64,000 bases of DNA from Candidatus Thorarchaeota archaeon (GTDB lineage Archaea > Asgardarchaeota > Thorarchaeia > Thorarchaeales > Thorarchaeaceae): the NCBI GenBank assembly GCA_019057475.1, contig DXJO01000022.1, positions 1 through 64,000 of the forward strand. The letters run 5' to 3'. Positions 34,069-43,685 of the stretch are shown here, one piece after another. The notes beneath the pieces are model-generated. The model made no database searches, was not told the DNA's origin, and was given only the letters and a program-made list of their open reading frames with translations. Each line of letters starts with the position of its first letter. Position 1 is the stretch's first letter. The position numbers and the translations under genes were made by a program.

Positions 34069-35058
34069 ATGACCCTGCTTGACATACAGTCGCTTAGAAT
34101 GTACTATCAGACACAAAAAGGTCTTGTAAAAGCAGTTGACAATGTATCCCTACAGCTTGAGTCAGGAGAGTCCATTGGGCTTGCAGGCGAATCAGGTTGT
34201 GGTAAGTCTAGCCTTGCTTACTCAATTATGCAATTGCTACCGCCAGCAGCCAACATCGTAGGTGGTAACATCTACTTCAAGGGAGAAGACCTCCTGAGAA
34301 AGAGCGCACGTGAGATGCGAGACATCAGATGGAAGAACGTGGCAATCGTGTTCCAAGGCGCCATGAATGCGCTGAATCCAGTCTTCGAGATCGGTGACCA
34401 GATTGCAGAAGCCATCCTGATGCACGAAAATGTTACAGAGGAAGAAGCTCTCGACCGTGTTTCAAAGCTGTTTGAAATGGTCGGGCTTGACCCGTCTCGA
34501 ATTCACAACTACCCACACGAGTTCTCAGGAGGCATGCGCCAGAGAGCCATGATTGCAATGGCTCTGGCCTGTAATCCGGACCTTGTGATTGCAGACGAGC
34601 CTACCACAGCTCTCGACGTAACAATTCAGGCCCAGATACTGAAGCTTATGCAAAAGCTGCAGAAAGACCTAGGTCTATCACTAATCCTGATCACGCACGA
34701 CTTGAGCGTTATCGCGGAAACCTGCGACAAGACAGCGATCATGTATGCCGGCTGCATTGCGGAGCTCGCAGACGTTGTGTCGGTGTTCAAGGAGCCAATC
34801 CATCCATACGCGGCGGGACTGGTAGCTGCTATTCCGAGCATGGTGAAAGCCGAGCATAAGAAACTCTCATCCATTCCGGGTTCACCTCCAGATCTCATTG
34901 ACCCGCCATCAGGGTGTCGATTCCACCCGAGGTGCCCGTACGCAAAGGACATCTGCAATAAGGAAGAGCCTGCCTTCGAGGAAATCGATCCTGGAAGATG
35001 GGTAGCGTGCCACTTTGCTGAGCAGTTGAAGGGCGAACTCACCGTAAACATAGATTGA
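34069..35058 (+). CDS. dppD: Oligopeptide ABC transporter ATPase, DppD type
   Basis: A 329-residue ABC ATPase. Walker A is [16 protein letters not shown], the ABC signature is [14 protein letters not shown], Walker B is [16 protein letters not shown], and the switch histidine is in [13 protein letters not shown]. The C-terminal oligopeptide-transporter extension has the cysteine motif [14 protein letters not shown], a probable Fe-S or metal site common in Dpp/Opp ATPases. A good ribosome site precedes ATG 34069. The gene lies 13 bases before dppF. Confidence 0.95.
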   Translation: MTLLDIQSLRMYYQTQKGLVKAVDNVSLQLESGESIGLAGESGCGKSSLAYSIMQLLPPAANIVGGNIYFKGEDLLRKSAREMRDIRWKNVAIVFQGAMNALNPVFEIGDQIAEAILMHENVTEEEALDRVSKLFEMVGLDPSRIHNYPHEFSGGMRQRAMIAMALACNPDLVIADEPTTALDVTIQAQILKLMQKLQKDLGLSLILITHDLSVIAETCDKTAIMYAGCIAELADVVSVFKEPIHPYAAGLVAAIPSMVKAEHKKLSSIPGSPPDLIDPPSGCRFHPRCPYAKDICNKEEPAFEEIDPGRWVACHFAEQLKGELTVNID

Positions 35059-35071
35059 GGAGGTTCATAGA

Positions 35072-36136
35072 ATGACAATTGAAGATTATTCAGGAGCACT
35101 TGGCCGGTCCGAGGATATCGCAGACGGAGAACCCCTAGTTCAGATACTCGGCATGCGCAAGTGGTTCCCAGTAAATGTTGGCTTCCTCTCGTCAATGTTG
35201 TACAAGCAGGAGCTTTACGTGAAGGCCGTCGATGGTGTTACCTTTGACATCATGAAGGGAGAAATCTTGGTTCTGGCAGGTGAATCAGGCTGTGGCAAAA
35301 CAACCACAGGTCGATGCCTTCTCTACCTTGAAGCCCCTACAGATGGAACTGTAGTCTATGCGGGCATTGATTTGGCCACATTGGATCGTACTGAGATGAA
35401 GGACTTGAGAAAGCGAATGCAAATCACCTTTCAAGATCCGTACGAATCTCTTAATCCAAAGCAGAGCATCCATAGCATTGTTGCAGAGCCACTCGTTGTA
35501 CATAAGATTCCGTTGACACCCAGTCAGAAGAGACAGCGTGTGTTAGAGGCTTTGGAGAGTGTTTCCATCACGCCGGCAGAAGATTTCATCGACAGGTATC
35601 CTCACGAACTGTCAGGAGGACAGAGACAGAGGATATCAGTCGCTAGAGCACTAATCCTTCACCCCGAGTTCATGGTTGCTGATGAGCCAGTATCAATGCT
35701 GGACGTTTCAATCCGGGCAGAGATTCTCAATCTTCTACTGAAGCTCAGAGAGGATCTTGGGCTCACTTATCTGTTCATCACACACGACTTAGCAGTAGCA
35801 AGCTACATTGCAGATCGCATTGGGATCATGTACTTGGGAGTCATTGTTGAAATCGGTCCAGCGCATTCTGTTGCATTCGAGCCGCAACACCCCTACACTC
35901 GAGCTCTGATCTCCGCGGTACCTTCTGGAGACCCCACTGTGAAGCGCCGTGTTGAGTCACTCAAGGGAGAACCGCCAAGCCCAATCAACATCCCAACGGG
36001 CTGCAGGTTCCATCCAAGGTGTCCGTACGCTCAGGAGATCTGCGTGCGTGAGGTTCCTGAAGACAGGGATATGGGTGAAGGTCACTACGTGGCATGCCAC
36101 TTTGCCGGCGAGCTTGGTGAACCGACCAACCTATAG
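35072..36136 (+). CDS. dppF: Oligopeptide ABC transporter ATPase, DppF type
   Basis: A 354-residue ABC ATPase partner of DppD. Walker A is [15 protein letters not shown], the signature is [16 protein letters not shown], Walker B is [15 protein letters not shown], and the switch is [15 protein letters not shown]. The C-terminal [10 protein letters not shown]-x-x-I-C motif is again present. The last 21 codons and stop lie inside the 570-bp tandem duplication and reappear as a remnant at 36641-36705. Confidence 0.95.
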   Translation: MTIEDYSGALGRSEDIADGEPLVQILGMRKWFPVNVGFLSSMLYKQELYVKAVDGVTFDIMKGEILVLAGESGCGKTTTGRCLLYLEAPTDGTVVYAGIDLATLDRTEMKDLRKRMQITFQDPYESLNPKQSIHSIVAEPLVVHKIPLTPSQKRQRVLEALESVSITPAEDFIDRYPHELSGGQRQRISVARALILHPEFMVADEPVSMLDVSIRAEILNLLLKLREDLGLTYLFITHDLAVASYIADRIGIMYLGVIVEIGPAHSVAFEPQHPYTRALISAVPSGDPTVKRRVESLKGEPPSPINIPTGCRFHPRCPYAQEICVREVPEDRDMGEGHYVACHFAGELGEPTNL

Positions 36137-36170
36137 ACCCTAACTCGCTCTTAGGCGACACACACGAAGA

Positions 36171-36186
36171 CTCACGCCATCGTGAG
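36171..36186 (+). promoter_or_regulatory. Leader hairpin before the first duplicated gene
   Basis: CTCACG and CGTGAG with loop CCAT lie nine bases before ATG 36195. The copy before the second gene (36741-36756) has one loop change, CTAT, leaving the stem intact. The ATG has no standard ribosome site, so the hairpin may affect translation. Confidence 0.45.
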
Positions 36187-36194
36187 GCGTTCAT

Positions 36195-36632
36195 ATGACT
36201 GAAGTGTCCGATCGACCTCGAGTGCTAAAAGCAATCAAGAAATGCATCTCTGACGCTCACGAGCATTTCCAGGAGGCTATGGACGCGCTGGATGAGATAG
36301 GTCGCGCGTCACTTGCGACGGGGATGACATCACTCTTCGGAGGATACCAGTTGAAAGACCCGAAGAGAAAATACCGAATAGCAAGAATAGAGATTAAGGC
36401 CGCAGAGAAGGCTCTTTTTCCGCTCACCAAACGATTTCGTGATGGCAGAGTCAATGCAGAGCACTTCAAAGATGAGAAGGCATTGTCGCTTCTGAAGGAC
36501 CTGACTGAATTCGACTACCAAATACTAATCAGACTCCTATGGGAACACAAAGGCAGAGAATCGGCATGGTATCGATTGGAGGAGCTCAGCAATAAAGCCA
36601 AGGCAGTCTTTGAAAAAGTTGCAGACCTATAG
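36195..36632 (+). CDS. Duplicated helical protein, copy A, function unknown
   Basis: A 145-residue soluble, basic, almost all-helical protein with no membrane segment. It starts MTEVSDRPRVLKAIKKC and has conserved blocks A-H-E-H-F-Q-E-A-M-D, AEKALFPLTKRFRDGRVNAE, and LLKDLTEFDYQILIRLL near the C-terminus. Its family was not recognised. It follows dppF by 58 bases. Copy B downstream has the same ends but a different middle (residues 35-75), as if the central helix pair had been under different selection or been replaced. Confidence 0.78.
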   Translation: MTEVSDRPRVLKAIKKCISDAHEHFQEAMDALDEIGRASLATGMTSLFGGYQLKDPKRKYRIARIEIKAAEKALFPLTKRFRDGRVNAEHFKDEKALSLLKDLTEFDYQILIRLLWEHKGRESAWYRLEELSNKAKAVFEKVADL

Positions 36633-36640
36633 AACATATC

Positions 36641-36705
36641 ATGGGCGGAGGTCACTATGTGGCATGCCACTTTGCTGGCGAGCTTGGTGAGCCGGCCAAC
36701 CTATA
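36641..36705 (+). pseudogene. Remnant of the dppF 3' end
   Basis: Twenty-one codons of the dppF C-terminus with the stop changed from TAG to TAA, created by the tandem duplication. There is no start or ATPase domain, so it is non-functional as coding sequence. Nucleotide differences from the parent are mostly synonymous, in keeping with purifying selection on the parent and drift in the remnant. Confidence 0.85.
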
Positions 36706-36764
36706 AACCTCAACTCGCTCTTAGGCGACACACACGAAGACTCACGCTATCGTGAGGCGTTCAT

Positions 36765-37202
36765 ATGACTGAAGTGTCCGATCGACCTCGAGTGCTAAAA
36801 GCAATCAAGAAATGCATCTGTGACGCTCACGAGCATTTCCAGGAGGCCATGGATGCGCTGGATGATAAAACTCGCTGGTCACTTCGTCCGGTGTTGACGT
36901 CAATCTTCGGAGGGTACCTAACAAAGAACCGGAAGGCAAACTACCATAAGGCAAGTATGGAGGTTGCGCTGGCAGAGAAGGCCCTCTATCCGCTCACCAG
37001 ACGATTTCGTGATGGCAGGGTCAATGCAGAGCACTTCAAAGATAAGGAGGCCTTGACGCTTCTAAAAGACCTGACTGAATTCGACTACCAGGTACTTATC
37101 AGACTCCTATTGGAACGTAAAGGGAGAGAATCTGCATGGTATCGATTGGAGGAGCTCAGCAAGAAAGCCAAGGCAGTCCTTGAAAAAGTTGCAGACATAT
37201 AG
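36765..37202 (+). CDS. Duplicated helical protein, copy B, function unknown
   Basis: A 145-residue paralogue of the gene at 36195. The first 34 residues differ by only one or two changes. Residues about 36-75 are largely different (T-R-W-S-L-R-P-V-L-T-S-I-F-G-G-Y against A-S-L-A-T-G-M-T-S-L-F-G-G-Y), and the last 65 residues are about 90 percent identical. Both reading frames are intact, which suggests that both proteins are used. Function unknown. Confidence 0.78.
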   Translation: MTEVSDRPRVLKAIKKCICDAHEHFQEAMDALDDKTRWSLRPVLTSIFGGYLTKNRKANYHKASMEVALAEKALYPLTRRFRDGRVNAEHFKDKEALTLLKDLTEFDYQVLIRLLLERKGRESAWYRLEELSKKAKAVLEKVADI

Positions 37203-37302
37203 GCCATATCGTGAACCATTTACCAGAGTGCCAACAAAGGTAATAACAGTTCGCGAAGACTGTGAATCCTGAAGACAGTCAGATTGGAGTGGTTCGAGTT
37301 TC

Positions 37303-37980
37303 ATGAGTAGTGCGCCTGTCGGGAAATCCCTGAAACATAATCTTGAGAGAACAATTCGTGTAATGGAGAACATCTCTCACTCGCTGACCCTCATGGAAAG
37401 ACACCTGACATCATTGGAGAACTCACACCTAATGAAAGACCTCATCACTGAGGGCGAGTATGTCGTCGGAAATTTACCTGGGGTCATTTGCATTCCCTCG
37501 ACTCTGAAGCAAAATGACCCACTGCAGCCAGCACTGAATCAAATGAAGGCGAGAGGGCGTAGGATGCCTTCGATGATTAGACTAGGTGACTCCATGGAAT
37601 CCGTGGAAACATGTGACAAGGTCGTGAGAATAATCAAATCCGAGATCTTGCCAGCATTGGATGACAGTGCGTTCGTAGTCAATCTCAGATGGGATGAAAT
37701 GATTAGTCCTTTTGAATCCAATCGTACCATAGTCATAGGAAAGAGGTATAGCAAGGGCTCTAGGAAACGATTCAAGCGCTTGGAGAGGACTCTTGGAGAA
37801 CTCGGTGTGCACGTATTGTCTGACAGTGGAGAGTACGGAGGGGGACCACTGGTTTATGCCATTACGAGAGCATTGCCGACTAAAACCAATCTGCTGGTAT
37901 TCGAACTTACGCTATCGATGTCTGTGGCGTGCGAACCCAACATCGTGACACAGATACTTGAATCTCTCCAAGGACACTAG
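37303..37980 (+). CDS. Protein of unknown function upstream of the GCS2-like gene
   Basis: A 225-residue soluble protein. An N-terminal helical region (residues 1-50, coiled-coil-like) is followed by an alpha/beta domain with VVGNLPGVICIPSTL, VVRIIKSEILPALDDSAFVV and TIVIGKRYSKGSRKRFKRLE. The ending (LLVFELTLSMSVACEPNIVT) looks like a core strand and helix. No family was recognised. Its stop lies 10 bases before the start of the large ligase-like gene, so it is almost surely co-expressed and probably works with it. Confidence 0.72.
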   Translation: MSSAPVGKSLKHNLERTIRVMENISHSLTLMERHLTSLENSHLMKDLITEGEYVVGNLPGVICIPSTLKQNDPLQPALNQMKARGRRMPSMIRLGDSMESVETCDKVVRIIKSEILPALDDSAFVVNLRWDEMISPFESNRTIVIGKRYSKGSRKRFKRLERTLGELGVHVLSDSGEYGGGPLVYAITRALPTKTNLLVFELTLSMSVACEPNIVTQILESLQGH

Positions 37981-37990
37981 GTGCTTAGAT

Positions 37991-40900
37991 ATGACAGAGG
38001 AAACGGCTGGTACAGAGGAAATGCAATTGCCGTTTCCACATGGTATCGAGGTTGAACTCCAGGTCATCATGAGAGATGGAAACTGGTTCCGCGGGGAGGA
38101 GATCCTGGAAGTATTCGATAGGCTGGTGTCCAGCGCGAAGAACCTGCTTGACAAGAGGATTAGAGCGGCAAGTGTGCCCTCAGTTAGAAGCAAGTATAGG
38201 CACTCATCGCAAACTGAGGAAGGTGAGCGTGGTTCCAGAATCGTAGTGAATTACGAGGACCCAGCAGGGGAGGCAAAGGAATACACCATTATCGGCCATG
38301 ACCCGAATGTCACGAGCCTGACGTGGATACTCGAAGTGGCAACACCCCCATGCACAACACTAGAAGAACTTGCCTGGTGGGTTCAGACACTCATCGCAAT
38401 CTCATATGATGCTCTACCCAAGGACATGTATGTGCTGCTCATTTCAACTGGCCTGAATCCCACTCAGGAATACATGAGGAATCTCTCATTTGGAGAACAT
38501 CATCATATCCTCAGTCCCGAGATCGAAGAGAGTTCACGCCTCGCGGTCTACAATATGATCCGAAACTTCACTCCTCATCTAATTGCGTTGTCCGTGAATT
38601 CCCCATTTGAAAACAAGAAGTCCACAGACGAGGTCTATATCGACTCAGAAGGAAGAACACGCGCTCCAAGATGCAAGAGATCAATCAGACTTCTCAAGAA
38701 CACCACACAGATGGGACCCACAAATAAATTCGAGCTCATACCATACATGAAGAAACCAGACAAGGAATTCTTTGCAAAGCATGTTAATCGTAGCTTCGCA
38801 AGAATGGTAGATATGTACCCGTTCACGGATTATGGTACAATAGAAGTAAGAGTCTTTGACACACAGTTATCAGTCCCTCGAAGGGTCGGTATCGCCTTGA
38901 TCTTGCAGGCGCTCGCCCTGAAGGCGATACGACTGTCCGCGAAAGGTGTGCCTATTCCAGATATGGGCGCCAAGTCGATTGCTGCCAACAGGGCTTCTGC
39001 TGTTGCGGCCGGTCTATGGGGACCGTTCCATCCGGGAGAGGACAGTAAGAATCTGGAGTTCATAGAGATCTACAACCATCCAATTAACGATGATGGAACA
39101 TTGGACAATACACGGCGAAATCGATTCATGGGAGATGCTGTTGCTTCGATGCTCTATCTCATCAGAGATGAGCTCGAAGACATGAGAGCGATTGATAACC
39201 CATTCATGCAGCCCTTGATGGTTTCGGTGTTTGGGAGCGAGTTCGTGGAGCCGAGAACTACATGTGCAGACTACCAGCTTGATGTCTACGCGAAATCAGA
39301 ACAAAACATGGTCACATTACTTGGACGCCTAGGAAGTATCACTAGGGAATGCTGTACCAATTGGCTTTACGACCCGCTGGAAGGAGTCCCACGACTTCCA
39401 ACCTGGCTTTGTTGGTGGAAGGGTCTCGAGCCGGAGATCATAACTGATAAGGAGAGGATCTTCGCGGGTCAAGAAGCAGGATTCGACTTATCTATCCGAA
39501 ATCGAACCGACCGAGACCTTCACAATCTCACTGTATCCTACAGGATAGAAGATTCTGAAAGAAATGTCATAGAACAGAACATCCTGCCAATCTCAAGAAT
39601 CGAATCAGGCGAGATTCATGTCGCTCGGATCACATTCCCAACTAAGCGTCAGGTCCATGCCTACAACATCATTGCATCAATCGGTGTCGCTGGCAAGGAA
39701 ATCAACCTGAGAAGCACTATCAATACATACTGGATGACAGCAAGCGTCAAGCCTGCTACAACCACACAGTTTGCCGATAGCAGGACTCCAATCCTGTTTT
39801 CTGGTGAGATAGACACGAACTACCCCACAAGGACTACAGTCACTTGCGAGATTGCAGTGATTAGCCCAAAGAAAGAAACTGTCATTGCCAATGTGTACTA
39901 CCCTGTTGTCGTTGAGGGAGGAGACCTTCTCTTCTTTGAGTCGTCTGACCTGCCACCTCTGGTAGTATCTGCAGAAGCCTCCAAAGGGGTCGAAAGATGC
40001 GTTCTGCGAATTAGATTGATTGATCATGATAAGAGTACAATCGCACTTAGCACGTCGAAGCCCTTCTACATTGGTTTTGTAAGACGAGGCCCAGAAATAA
40101 CCATCCAAGCGAATCTCAAAGGAACACACAGTCCTGGGGGGATTCTTCAAGGCGAGGTGGTGCTCAAAGCCGGACAACACGAAATGCCTAAGGGTTCAAG
40201 ATTGATTGTTCATTACAAGACAGATACAGGGGACACGCACGTAGTAGCGGAGGCCGATGCTTGGGAAGCTGTATCGAGCCCGCTCAAATTCGATTGGCAG
40301 ATTCCGCCAGCAGATCCGGGAATGCTGGCGCGAAGAACTGCGTCCATCCGAGCATCACTGGTTTCCAATGGAATGGAGATTGCATCGAGTGAATCTGATG
40401 CCTTCATAGTGGCTCATGTCGAGGTCAGAACCAGCATTGATTCGCTGAAGGCGCCAGACAGATCCCAGATAGGCGGCATGGTGGCAGGTTGGCTCAGAAT
40501 AAGACGCAACACGGAACAGGGAGAGCCTGCCACTTTGACTATGTCTTTGCGATTCACAGATGATGACGAACACATTGTCTTGAATCAAGCTGTCAAGCAA
40601 AGCAGGAACCTGTCTCTTGCGTATGGGCCATTTACCATACCTGAACCGAGAACGAAGAATGTGCCGTCAAGCGTCACTCTTGTGGCCAAGCTAGACTATG
40701 CAAATGCTCAGATGGACTGCAAGACAGCAGAAATATCGCTTGTCGCCATGGATGAAACCAGACCTGCTAGTCTGAACTTCAGCGGAGTCCCAACATATGT
40801 TTCTCCTGATGACCAAGTTCATGCTGCGATTCACGTCACCAACTCATCTGCTGAAGCTATGAAAGGAATGCTGTCGGTGCGTCTTGAGTCGGTAATTGGA

Positions 40901-41428
40901 ACGGAGGAAGTATTCATTCGGGAGATTGATCTAGCGGCTGAGGAAACTCGCGTCTTCGCGATTCCTGTGAGAATACCTTTGAGTGCGGAAATGAGCACAG
41001 CGCATCTGAAAGCAGCCTTGCGTCTGGAAACCATGCTTCTGGAAAAAAGGCATAGATTCAAGGTGAAAGCGATTGAAGAACCACTCTTTCATGTGCGTTT
41101 CTCCATCAAGGATGACAGGGGCCAGGAGATACCGGGCCTTGTTCCGCGTGAGTCAAATATCGTGATTGGGGTTCATGTTCAGGTCGTTAAGCGAGGTTTG
41201 GAAAACTTGATGGTTTCTCTGCGCGTGATGTCCAAAAGAGAAGTGGTAAGGGAATTCCGAATGCCGATCCCCGAATCTGAAACTGCGTTCAAGTCTGAGG
41301 TTCGTTGGACCACCCCCAAGTTGGAAACCATAACGGGGTACTACTTGGATGCAGCAATCATTCACGGAGAGATATCATTGCCTACGCGCGCGGTTAAATG
41401 CGAAAAGAAGACCTTCGCGGTATACTAG
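37991..41428 (+). CDS. Glutamate-cysteine-ligase-like (GCS2) enzyme fused to a long beta-sandwich region
   Basis: From ATG 37991 (AGGTG 7 bases upstream) a 1145-residue protein. Residues 15-480 show the carboxylate-amine ligase pattern of the GCS2/YbdK family: PHGIEVELQVI, the central FGEHHHIL, ALSVNSPFENK and YGTIEVRVFDTQ. Such enzymes join an amino group to a glutamate-type carboxylate using ATP. From about 490 to the end there are five or more Ig-like/CARDB-like beta-sandwich units (for example FAGQEAGFDLSIRNRTDRDL, YVSPDDQVHAAIHVTNSSAE, LVPRESNIVIGVHVQVVKRG). There is no signal peptide, so the sandwiches are probably cytosolic. This fusion is not one I know. The upstream gene is closely linked. 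Confidence 0.8.
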   Translation: MTEETAGTEEMQLPFPHGIEVELQVIMRDGNWFRGEEILEVFDRLVSSAKNLLDKRIRAASVPSVRSKYRHSSQTEEGERGSRIVVNYEDPAGEAKEYTIIGHDPNVTSLTWILEVATPPCTTLEELAWWVQTLIAISYDALPKDMYVLLISTGLNPTQEYMRNLSFGEHHHILSPEIEESSRLAVYNMIRNFTPHLIALSVNSPFENKKSTDEVYIDSEGRTRAPRCKRSIRLLKNTTQMGPTNKFELIPYMKKPDKEFFAKHVNRSFARMVDMYPFTDYGTIEVRVFDTQLSVPRRVGIALILQALALKAIRLSAKGVPIPDMGAKSIAANRASAVAAGLWGPFHPGEDSKNLEFIEIYNHPINDDGTLDNTRRNRFMGDAVASMLYLIRDELEDMRAIDNPFMQPLMVSVFGSEFVEPRTTCADYQLDVYAKSEQNMVTLLGRLGSITRECCTNWLYDPLEGVPRLPTWLCWWKGLEPEIITDKERIFAGQEAGFDLSIRNRTDRDLHNLTVSYRIEDSERNVIEQNILPISRIESGEIHVARITFPTKRQVHAYNIIASIGVAGKEINLRSTINTYWMTASVKPATTTQFADSRTPILFSGEIDTNYPTRTTVTCEIAVISPKKETVIANVYYPVVVEGGDLLFFESSDLPPLVVSAEASKGVERCVLRIRLIDHDKSTIALSTSKPFYIGFVRRGPEITIQANLKGTHSPGGILQGEVVLKAGQHEMPKGSRLIVHYKTDTGDTHVVAEADAWEAVSSPLKFDWQIPPADPGMLARRTASIRASLVSNGMEIASSESDAFIVAHVEVRTSIDSLKAPDRSQIGGMVAGWLRIRRNTEQGEPATLTMSLRFTDDDEHIVLNQAVKQSRNLSLAYGPFTIPEPRTKNVPSSVTLVAKLDYANAQMDCKTAEISLVAMDETRPASLNFSGVPTYVSPDDQVHAAIHVTNSSAEAMKGMLSVRLESVIGTEEVFIREIDLAAEETRVFAIPVRIPLSAEMSTAHLKAALRLETMLLEKRHRFKVKAIEEPLFHVRFSIKDDRGQEIPGLVPRESNIVIGVHVQVVKRGLENLMVSLRVMSKREVVREFRMPIPESETAFKSEVRWTTPKLETITGYYLDAAIIHGEISLPTRAVKCEKKTFAVY

Positions 41429-41669
41429 CTCGAATCCTTCAAGGCGGAAGTCGTTTTGCGCAAATCCAATCCCTCACCGCAATGAAATTAGCAATTCTAG
41501 CGATTCAAACTTCGACGATTTGTAATATTCGCTGCAAAGGTATAATAGGAGCAGGGCGAGCGCCCTGAGTTAATCAGACAACTTGACCATCAACTAATAT
41601 ATGCTCATAGAACAATCCTCGATGAACAATGATACGATTACCAAGTAACATGGTAAGGAATACGAAGAC

Positions 41670-42596
41670 GTGAACCGGATGTTGTTAGAGTTACTGTCAC
41701 ACCCAGTTGTTTCAGGCCTGATCGTGATGGGCTTCTTGGGAGTCCTGACATACAAGGTTCGCTTTGTTGATATATCTGGTCTAATTGCTGCGTTCGTCGT
41801 AGGGTTCACAGTCTGGGCTGCAGGTGGACCCGCTTCCTTTGTGGTTCTTCTCTTTTTCTTCATCAGTGCTGGAATTGCCACGAAATACAAGTACAAAGCA
41901 AAGGCAAAGAAGGACCTTGCTCAGGAAGGCAAGGGTAGAAGAAGCTGGAAGAATGTCCTCGGAAGCGGCATCATCCCAATGATTTTCGCTATCGGCATGC
42001 AACTTGCGGCGCAATCAGTAATACCCGTTGATCCATTCTGGATGTTTGGAGGCTTTGTGGGCGCGGTGGCCACAACTTCCGCTGACACTCTGGCGAGTGA
42101 AATCGGAGTTTTCAGCAAATCAAAACCAAGACTGATTACTAACCTAAGGAGAAAGGTGCCAGCAGGGACCATAGGCGCAGTTTCACTCCTAGGGGAGTTG
42201 GTTGCGGTCGCGGCTGGTGCGATAATAGGTCTGGTTGCCTTAATCTTTGCAGTGTTGAATCCAGCTAGTGTGTATGTATCTTCTTTCGAGCAATTGCTAT
42301 TCATCTTGCCTCTCTCAGTGCTTACAGCATTCATCGGATGCAACCTTGACAGTTTCTTGGGTGCCATTGCACAGAACAGGTTCGTGTGCGAGATATGCGG
42401 CGCCATCACTGACAAGGAGTTCCACTGTGACTACGAAACGAAGTATGTAGGTGGCTACAAGCAGTTCACCAACATGCACGTGAACCTTGGCTCCTCTGGA
42501 TTGGGAGCAACGCTGGGAATCGTTCTTGGAGCCGGGCTTTTTATCTGGATACTCGGTGCCCTATTCTTCTGGGTAGTGGTGTCGTCCAAGAACTAG
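41670..42596 (+). CDS. DUF92 / TMEM19-like integral membrane protein
   Basis: A 308-residue protein with six or seven membrane helices. The family signature is clear: GAVATTSADTLASEIGVFSK, then KPRLITNLRRKVPAGTIGAV, and the helix that follows. DUF92 relatives include plant VTE6, a CTP-dependent phytyl-phosphate kinase, so a role in isoprenoid-phosphate or lipid metabolism is plausible. A short cytosolic insertion has C-x-x-C and H-C (FVCEICGAITDKEFHCDYE), a possible metal site. The start is GTG 41670. Confidence 0.85.
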   Translation: MNRMLLELLSHPVVSGLIVMGFLGVLTYKVRFVDISGLIAAFVVGFTVWAAGGPASFVVLLFFFISAGIATKYKYKAKAKKDLAQEGKGRRSWKNVLGSGIIPMIFAIGMQLAAQSVIPVDPFWMFGGFVGAVATTSADTLASEIGVFSKSKPRLITNLRRKVPAGTIGAVSLLGELVAVAAGAIIGLVALIFAVLNPASVYVSSFEQLLFILPLSVLTAFIGCNLDSFLGAIAQNRFVCEICGAITDKEFHCDYETKYVGGYKQFTNMHVNLGSSGLGATLGIVLGAGLFIWILGALFFWVVVSSKN

Positions 42597-42788
42597 ATCT
42601 CAGATATCCACAGATTCTTGCCTATATTCTCGACTTCTCGATTGAAACTGCAGGATGGTCTGAAGGTGGATGCTATCACTCTGCACAGAATGGTCCAATA
42701 ATTTCAAATGCCGGAATGATATGTTCTGCTATGCACAGAATCGCTCATGTAGTCAGCCAAACTACAAGAAATGAGCGGAGAGGATAGA

Positions 42789-43574
42789 ATGTCAAGATTC
42801 ATTCGTTCAAGAGCTTACCCATGGGCTTTGACAGGTGTATTTGCTGCCATACATCTTGTGATAACACTGATCCCATTCAGCCTCAGTGTAAGCGGGTCGG
42901 GTCTAATCTCATTCGGTATGCTTTCTGCTCCAATAGTGGGCTTCCTTCTTGGTCCATTCTTCGGTACTATAGCTGTTCTCATTGGATCCTACTTGGGAAT
43001 CTTCGTCAACCCAGAGATTGCACTCATTGGACTTGCTACACCCATAGCTACCAGCGCTGGTGCGCTAGCTGCGGGCTTGATAAGAGCGAAGAAAACAATC
43101 TTCGTACCGATAATATACATAGTCGCCATGCTCCTTTACTTACTGAGCCCAGTTGGGCAACAGGTCCCAGAATTTGTGTGGTTCCACGTGATAGCGTTCG
43201 TGCTCTCACTTCTTCTGGTAATTCCACGGGTTTCGGGAAGGATTAGCGATGAGCTCGAACTGAAACAGACAATAACAGCCAGAGCTCTATTCTTGTTAGC
43301 CCTAGTTTCCGTTACTCTTGATCAAGCCGTGGGCTCTGCGATAGGTTCCTTTTATCTGGTGTATATTGCAGGTTTTGACTTATCATTGGTCGTGTCTTGG
43401 TTCGTGCTGGGAGCCCTCATATACCCCATCGAGAGAATCCTTGGGGCCCTAATAGTGGTTGTACTTCTGCGAGCTGTAGTCGAGAGCTTTTCGGCGGCCT
43501 ATTTCCAGCTGCCGTTAACTCCCTTAGGCGCTGCAGGTTCTGTAACTGCGGATTTCATCGACTTGGAGGAGTGA
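42789..43574 (+). CDS. Energy-coupling-factor type S component-like membrane protein
   Basis: From ATG 42789 (GGAGAGG five bases before) a 261-residue membrane protein with about seven helices. The start (YPWALTGVFAAIHLVITLIP) and the block APIVGFLLGPFFGTIAVLIG are typical of ECF substrate-binding S components, which bind vitamins or metals. No ECF ATPase or T component is near, so it would share a remote module. The ligand is unknown. A start at 42771 would add six residues but has no ribosome site. Confidence 0.6.
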   Translation: MSRFIRSRAYPWALTGVFAAIHLVITLIPFSLSVSGSGLISFGMLSAPIVGFLLGPFFGTIAVLIGSYLGIFVNPEIALIGLATPIATSAGALAAGLIRAKKTIFVPIIYIVAMLLYLLSPVGQQVPEFVWFHVIAFVLSLLLVIPRVSGRISDELELKQTITARALFLLALVSVTLDQAVGSAIGSFYLVYIAGFDLSLVVSWFVLGALIYPIERILGALIVVVLLRAVVESFSAAYFQLPLTPLGAAGSVTADFIDLEE

Positions 43575-43685
43575 TGAAATACAAAAGGATTCGGAAGCTC
43601 TGCGATGTATCTGGTTCTGCGATGTATTCGAAGCTCTTACACCTTTAACAAGAGGCTACGACTTCGAGAAATTAGGAGGGCATCA

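Larger units (their letters stand above)
36071..36640 (+). repeat. 570-bp tandem duplication, copy 1
   Basis: This unit starts inside the dppF 3' end (ATGGGTGAAGGTCAC) and ends just after the first 145-residue gene (CATATC). The second unit follows with no spacer, exactly 570 bases on. The flanks (dppF tail, leader hairpin, first 30 codons) are nearly identical between units, while the middle of the gene is strongly diverged. Confidence 0.92.
36641..37210 (+). repeat. 570-bp tandem duplication, copy 2
   Basis: Second unit. It begins with a pseudo-remnant of the dppF end: [17 protein letters not shown], a proline, then A-N-L and a stop. This proves that the duplication copied dppF sequence along with the downstream gene. 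Confidence 0.92.
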
